From Zavarzinella sp. (lineage in GTDB: Bacteria; Planctomycetota; Planctomycetia; Gemmatales; Gemmataceae), in assembly GCA_041399155.1 (NCBI GenBank), contig JAWKTI010000004.1, positions 124,001 to 188,000 of the forward strand: a DNA stretch of 64,000 nucleotides, given 5' to 3'. The position numbers and the translations under genes are program-made. The notes beneath the pieces were generated by a model. The model did no database searches, was not told the DNA's origin, and saw only the letters and a list, made by a program, of their open reading frames with translations. Shown here in pieces: positions 63,866 through 64,000 of the stretch. Each line of letters starts with the position of its first letter. The stretch's first letter is position 1.

Positions 63866-64000
63866 TCACTTCGCGGCGGGGATTCTGAGTCGGGCGGCAG
63901 GGTCGCCGAAGATCATGTAGTTTTGCGCGTCGCTCCGCGTGATAAACGTGCTCGCCAAAGCGATCTCGAATTCCGGCGTCACCTTGAGCTTGTTCTTGCG
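63866..64000 (-). CDS. C-terminal end of a gene cut by the window edge, GDPAxRLRIP motif
   Basis: The last 44 codons of a minus-strand gene are visible, ending 12 bp before the CHAT start. The sequence EIALASTFITRSDAQNYMIF leads into GDPAARLRIPAAK and a TGA. A final hNYxxxGDPAxRL motif closes many caspase-fold proteins (CHAT and gingipain/C25-like) and related effectors, so the missing part may also be a protease, but this rests on a short motif. The tight spacing and shared GC-rich composition make an operon with the CHAT gene very likely. Confidence 0.6.
   Translation of the reverse strand, partial: RKNKLKVTPEFEIALASTFITRSDAQNYMIFGDPAARLRIPAAK

Overview
The window is most likely from a Planctomycetota chromosome of the Gemmatales/Gemmataceae type. 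The evidence is a set of gene families concentrated in that phylum: a cytochrome-type DUF1549/DUF1553 protein followed by a Tat-exported DUF1501 protein, a DUF1559 pseudopilin, a Ser/Thr kinase with a planctomycete-style N-terminal helical segment, a Tat-exported Gfo/Idh/MocA oxidoreductase, a formylglycine-generating-enzyme/sialidase fusion, an FhcC homologue of tetrahydromethanopterin C1 metabolism, and PD-(D/E)XK Rpn-type nucleases in several copies. Base composition is moderate and even from 1 to about 59 kb, then visibly more GC-rich from about 60 kb to the end. No rRNA, tRNA, CRISPR array or complete IS element was recognised.

Layout: 1-8.4 kb holds the tail of a GT87 mannosyltransferase-like protein, FhcC plus an FAD oxidoreductase, an intact Rpn nuclease, a receptor-like Ser/Thr kinase and a Gfo/Idh/MocA oxidoreductase. 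8.4-10.1 kb is gene-poor: a decayed Rpn copy interrupted by a 350-bp nested inverted repeat, with REP-like and C-rich repeats. 10.1-19.7 kb holds a KamA-type aminomutase, a MATE exporter, two secreted low-complexity/coiled-coil proteins, and a ROK sugar kinase divergent from glycerol kinase. 19.8-26.4 kb holds palindromic repeats, the housekeeping cluster rplY-pth-rpsF-ssb-rplI-dnaB (minus strand, without rpsR), a frameshifted Rpn copy and a tiny lipoprotein. 26.8-37.8 kb is a plus-strand run of exported and membrane proteins: a flippase, the DUF1553/DUF1501 pair, a GH10-like protein without recognisable catalytic acids, and unknown secreted proteins. 37.8-47.2 kb (minus) holds a ThiS-ThiG fusion overlapping an MscS channel, then a Gld-type ABC system (ATPase, permease, small membrane protein, GldG-like, DUF4340). 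47.7-56.3 kb (minus) holds TadA, a beta-propeller dehydrogenase-like protein with a frameshifted 3' end, a PLD-family protein, a DUF1559 pseudopilin, an O-methyltransferase, a BaiN-like flavoprotein and the FGE-sialidase fusion. 56.4-59.3 kb holds a HAD phosphatase, ArfB and a GT39-like glycosyltransferase.

The most unusual part is the right end (59.5-64 kb, minus strand). A 1191-residue protein carries a CpXC-type four-cysteine module, a long helical TPR-like region and a C-terminal CHAT (caspase-like) protease domain with an intact His/Cys dyad. It lies 12 bp behind a gene cut by the window edge whose last residues contain a GDPAxRLRIP motif like that at the end of many caspase-fold/CHAT-type proteins. 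It is followed by a small gene whose N-terminus has a predicted ubiquitin-like beta-grasp strand order. The composition differs from the rest of the window, so this looks like an acquired effector or defence-type module; its function is inferred, not shown.

Gene starts were chosen from family alignment and Shine-Dalgarno position. Several genes overlap by ATGA, GTGA or TAATG junctions, which suggests translational coupling.
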